Shown: one piece after another, positions 59,096 to 64,000 of the stretch
How the letters are laid out: each line of letters begins with the position of its first letter
How positions within the stretch are numbered: position 1 is the first letter of the stretch
Assembly (NCBI GenBank): GCA_013397695.1
Contig: VYZI01000113.1
Location: 836,791 to 900,790, forward strand
Length of the DNA stretch: 64,000 nt
From: Centropus unirufus
Taxonomy: Eukaryota > Chordata > Aves > Cuculiformes > Centropidae
Direction: 5' to 3'
Translations under genes and position numbers: made by a program
Notes under the pieces: generated by a model
The model's database searches: none
What the model was told of the DNA's origin: nothing
The model's input: only the letters and a program-made list of their open reading frames with translations

Positions 59096-62000
59096 GACAC
59101 GAAACTGTTCGGTTTCCAGGAGTTCTGAATTTTATAATGTTGATGCTTCCTTCTTTCCACCAGCCTTATGAGAGAGATTGCTAAGTAACAAACTGATGCT
59201 TCCAATAGATGCAAAAATACCAACTGAAACCACTAAAACCCTGCAACAAAAACTCACTCCAAATGGCCCATAAATATGAAAGTCTTCTTGTAATGAATTT
59301 ATGAAACTGTAAATTAAATCTCTGGCCGTATGACCCAATTTCATGCATGCATGTTCCTGTTTATCAGTATAACACAGGTATGGAATTCTAACGGCAAACC
59401 TGTCCCATATGCAATTTCTTGAGGACTTGAAAGAAGTCTTGAGGACTTCCTCTGTTAGACAAAGGAAAATTACCAAATATGTTCTCTCAGGTGAGTTTTT
59501 ATGACTTAAGTATCACTTTGGCCCAAAGACACTGATAAAATAATAGTATTTGCCAAATTAATTTTTTTTTTTTTTAAATTCACAAAGCTGTGGCATTGAT
59601 ATTATTCGAATTGTGTTTACCCCACCATTGGCAACACTGAAGAAACAGTTACAATGCAGGAATGTGTTGTTTTAATGACACATTTACTAATGTTACAGAC
59701 CAAGTGAACAAATGCCCTTCTGTTGGGCTGCTGCTGCAGATGAATCTATATTCCGATCTTTAAAATAATGACAAGCCCAGAGCAGTCAGGCTGCTGCCTC
59801 AGCTGGGTGGATGTGCCATAGACCATGAGTCTTCCCTTTGATGGCAGATTTGTCACCTTCTGCACACAGCTCTGTTTTCACTACAGCAAAATTTCTGTTT
59901 GCATGCTATATGTATTAAAATAGGTGCAAGTTACAGTAATCATCTAAAATTCTTCCCACCGCATTCCATTACATAAGATGATTGTTAGAACAGACACAAG
60001 GAAAACAACTGATGTATACTCATCCCCAAAGTCAAGGAGTCCATTTTCCAGAGTATATACTTGAGTTTACAAAATCGACTTGAGCAAAGGTTCACCACAG
60101 TAACAGAGCACACAAACTCTTCTCCTGATTCCATGTTTATGCATTAAATCTAACAATGCTTAAAAAACAAACAAAAGACAACCCAAACATATCTTTTGAG
60201 TTCCTGCAACCCTTACAAGGACTTACTAAAGAAATTTTACTTGCAAGATCAAGTTCATAATGGGTATGCTTGTGAAGTCACTTTATATAATGTTTAACTG
60301 GTTTACCTGTGGTTTTTACATAAAGCAATGGTATTACTCATTCAAGCTGAAGTTTAATGCATATAACATGGCTTTTCAAGGATATATTATCATTATTAAA
60401 TGAGAGTAATTAGAGATTAAAATTCATGTTAGACTTCAATTGGCAAGAACAGTCACAGATTAATTTAATTTCCCTAACTGTTTCAGTACTTCAGGAGTGG
60501 AAAAAATGCAGCCTGTCAGGATAGATGAAGTTTTTCCCAATGTTTATAAAGTTTTCTCACCTTGGTGTAAAGACAAGAGTTTAAGATAACGTGTTAATTA
60601 AATCAGAGAACATGAGATTGTGCTTTCTGCTTTTAAACTGTGGGGGAAAAGAAATACATGAAAGTTAAAAAGAAAACGTTCCTTTAAAGGTCAAGAATAA
60701 TGATATCAGGCATATAGGACAATCACGCCCTCTTTAACAGATCCAAACACCTTGACATCCATACCTGCTGGGGATGAGGCTCACCACTGAGATATAAATC
60801 ACCTTACCATCTTGAAGGAAAAACAAAGTAAAACAAAATGCTCAAAAACAAACCCCACATATCATTGTGTCCATACCAATTTCCCAGCAGGAAATCAAGG
60901 ACAATTTCTTCACTTATGTAAGGCATCCCCCAAATCAAACATTCTTCACTGTATAGTAACACAGGAAAACTTCAGGGAAGGTGAGTAACAAAAACAAAAA
61001 AAAAACCCAAAAAAATTTTTTTTTTCAATCTTCTCTAAGCACTAGTAAACACTAGCTCATTTTCTATCGGGTTTTGTTGCGCATTTATTCATTGGGAGAT
61101 TTTTGCAGTAGTGAAGGTGGAGTATTTCTGCTTTAAGTGAATTCAAAATGCTTTTAAGTTTTCCTTGAACTTACTTAGAAGTTGAAAATCTCATCACCAT
61201 ATTCAAGGCGCAGACATAGACAGGACTGGCAGAAAAACCTCCAGCCTGTCATTAGGTTTCCAGATTTGCCAGATAACAGTGGAAATCTTGGAAATAATTT
61301 TTACTGATATATGTGATGTTGAGTCCTTTCTGCCCACCATCTCCAACATTTACTTGGACATCTTCTGGGGTAACTACTTATCTCTGATGTTCTGAGGAAG
61401 CTTAACTTGGAAAAGGTTGGTTGTCGTTACAGAGAATTTTCATTGAGTTCAATTATCTGTTGGAAGGAAATAACATTTGTTTTTGTATCCAGCCACAGCC
61501 TTAACAAGGGAGATTCTCCATGAAGTCTCCTCTGGGGGTTCTCAATTAAAATCAACCCTAACGCCAATTTACAACCATAAGATAGTTTTCTTTTTGGAGA
61601 ACTGTCCTCCTATTCCTACATATCCTCGCTGTGTTACGCATCACACACTAGCATACCTTGAGATATTTGTGCCCTTACTGTAGTAACTGTATAGAAATAA
61701 TTCATCCAGAACTTTCACTTTTATCAGGAAAAAATTCCACAGAACTTCATTTGCCCCTTAGTTTTAAAAATAATTATCAAGCAAGATGAGCCCAATTCTT
61801 TTTAGACAGGAAAGGAAGTCAAAACACATTACAACCTTCAAATAGAGAGACCTTAGTGCCACATTGTATTAAATGACCTTTCACTCCTCTCTTCCCCAAT
61901 CAAATAAATAGGGGACCCAACTACCATCAAATGATGGATGTTCTATTTTGCACATTTAACACTACATTTTTCCTTTACAAGATCAGTTATCTAGACATAG

Positions 62001-64000
62001 AAGTTCTAAATAAAACTAGGTAGAAGTGCACCTGCCAAACAGAGTCTCGCTAATAATTTGATTCTACGCTGGTTTGATTCCAAGATTACACTTTGACTAG
62101 ATAAAATTACAAGTTTTATTCAGTATTAAAAAAGTTTTTAAAAAATCTTTCCATCAGAAAGGAGTAAATACCAGGGATTAAAAAACTACTGAAGGGTGCT
62201 CCGCTTCACATCCAAGAACAACGTCATTTCACAGAATGGTTACATAAGCATGTTACCGGGGTGGTGAAGGAGAGGGAAAGAATTCACACAAAAACCTTGT
62301 ATTAAATTCAAGTAACTACCTTGCTTAGAAAATATTTAGGAACACATGTGTGTTTTTTTAAAAGCTTCCTCAGCTCTAATCAAGTTTAAAGTGGTGAAAA
62401 TTAAATATTTGTATTTAGTTACATTATGCAATGTTCAGTTAACAGCCATGTTTGGGTTTTTTTGCTGCACAAACAGCTTTCTGCTCTGATGACAAACCTC
62501 ACATTTAGTTTTATACCCTACATCTCAGAAAAGCAATCTTTTATATTATATCAAGAACACATTGCAAGTCAGTAATAGCAAAAAAACCTCAGGCTACTTT
62601 GGAAAATGCTGCTATTAACTGAAGTTTCGTATACAGGTGGTCACAAACAACTTCACAAGCTGTATATAGGACCTAGTACTATTCATGTATCCAAAGAGAA
62701 GAAACTCCGGAATGCTCCTGGCACTTCAGTTGCAGAAAATACTGCATAGTTTCAATGTTTCACTTTGAATTTCCAAATCTAATCACGATTACAAATCCAG
62801 TTACAACATCAATGTAAGCCCTTCCAAAGGGAATGGAAGAACAGTAAATCCCAATGGATAGGAGACCTGCGGCAGGGGTGATGTAATATTTAAAAATAGA
62901 CATCCTCTGACAGAAGCTGCAAGTTGAGTAAATAACATGCTGCATGTCATTAATTTTGCATTAGCTTGCCAGTAGACATTACTAAAAGGATGATGAACTA
63001 ACAATTTTGTTTTGCTTCGGGTGCTACACAAAAAAAATGGTAGCATTGCTCATATATTACTAATAATACATAACACAACACATAACTTTAAACAGCAATA
63101 ATCCTTTACAACACAGAAGAGAGAAGGTATTTGTATAGCTTGGTGTTCTGCCAGAAAATAAAAACGAAGGGAAGGGAATTACATACTGTCGTTTTAACAT
63201 TACCAGTGGATGTTCCCATAAAGAAATATCCAACTTCTATACAAAAACTGGTTAACAGGAACTGCCCAAACCATCTCAAGAATTTTATATTTCAGATAAA
63301 ATTGCCCCACAATTCTTGTAGCATCTTACTTCAAGATACACCTGCATATATGAGACAGTCATGCACTACAGGAATTACCCCACGTGTTCAAATATTACAG
63401 GTTCAGACTACGTATATCTAGTATTTTACTTCCTAGTATGATCGATGTACCATTCTTGCTTCAAATCACGAGCAGATCCTAACCATCATATAATATTAAC
63501 AACAACAGCTGCCTTTTATACTGCACACTGAATTTTGTACGTGAACAAAAGCAACTAAACACATATCCTTCCTGGTAAAAGGCCACACACTTGACAATGC
63601 TAAGAACTAGCCTCTTTCTTTTATCAATGTAACAACCAATACAGTATATTTAATTACAATTATAAACACTAGAAATATTAACCACGTTCTTCTATGCTGA
63701 AGCTGTCACCACTAAAGTTATTCCAAAAATAACATGCCTAAATGCAATATTCAATATTAGAGTTTACTTCAAATGGTCCTTTCAAGCTTTAGGGTAAGTT
63801 ATCAAAATCCTACAAAGTATTTCAGATTCCTATCACAATCTGAGAAGCGTGTTACCACTCTTAGATAAAATATTTTAGTAACCATAGGTTACTCAGGGTC
63901 ATTTCACTGAAAAACTGGTGAACATTGACCTGAAGGTAGAAGAACTGTGCCATACATATTGAAGAAAGGGAGAATTTCAGCATAGAAGTCACCATACTGA

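Larger units (their letters stand above)
54206..64000 (-). other. Upstream region: 5'UTR/promoter of short isoform, then intron or intergenic DNA
   Basis: From 54.2 to about 55.9 kb the base composition is richer in GC than the introns and includes pyrimidine tracts on the plus strand (54680-54725, 55230-55268). This fits the 5'UTR and proximal promoter of the short isoform. From 55.9 to 64 kb it is AT-rich apart from the LTR fragment at 58.3-59.1 kb. If the long isoform exists in this species its earlier exons would lie to the right, making this region its intron. No other gene is visible. Confidence 0.6.

Noticed and set aside
1..64000. tRNA, rRNA, CRISPR, bacterial operon or second protein gene
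   Set aside because: I saw no cloverleaf A/B-box arrangement, rRNA blocks, regularly spaced repeats or bacterial gene layout. All recognised coding sequence belongs to RAPGEF2 or to the CR1 copy.

Overview
The window is vertebrate nuclear DNA, almost certainly from a bird. It holds CR1 LINE sequence with the typical CR1 3' terminal repeats, an avian-type LTR fragment, AT-rich introns, and most of one conserved gene. That gene is the orthologue of RAPGEF2 (PDZ-GEF1 / RA-GEF-1), a guanine nucleotide exchange factor for the small GTPases Rap1 and Rap2. It lies on the minus strand, so transcription runs from right to left. The species cannot be named from this sequence.

I placed nineteen coding exons by translation, splice sites and reading-frame phase. 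They run from the start codon of the short isoform (ATG at 54205) to an exon ending at 1138. All eighteen internal introns are GT-AG, and the phases join without a break into about 1068 codons. By comparison with the human protein (1499 residues, from memory), roughly the first 71 percent is present. It covers the N-terminal leader, the degenerate cyclic-nucleotide-binding-like domain, the Ras exchanger motif (REM), the PDZ domain, the RA domain, the catalytic CDC25/RasGEF domain and the start of the Ser/Pro/Gln-rich tail. The last part of the tail and the C-terminal PDZ ligand lie beyond the left edge.

Layout: 1-1137 is intron downstream of the last visible exon. 1138-7004 holds the tail, the catalytic domain and the RA domain in eight exons, one of them a 24-nt microexon. 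9932-17570 holds the RA linker, PDZ and part of the REM domain. 20125-25055 holds the rest of the REM, the cNMP-like domain and the acidic N-terminal segment. 33864-33995 is an isolated exon. 33996-54145 is a 20-kb intron. 54146-54205 is the coding part of the short-isoform first exon. 54206-64000 is upstream sequence, either 5'UTR, promoter and flank of the short form or intron of a longer upstream-initiated transcript.

Non-gene content: a frameshifted CR1 LINE with a broken reverse transcriptase (about 25.88-27.12 kb), a second CR1 remnant (24.08-24.32 kb), an LTR fragment (58.3-59.1 kb), a 95-bp-arm inverted repeat in the long intron (42.7/43.5 kb), several short tandem repeats, a 30-N gap (25409-25438), and a 64-bp duplication around a single N (48109-48237) that looks like an assembly error. 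I found no second gene, no tRNA or rRNA, and no exotic system. The points most worth a second look are the microexon, the uORFs that touch the start codon, the inverted repeat and the assembly artefact.
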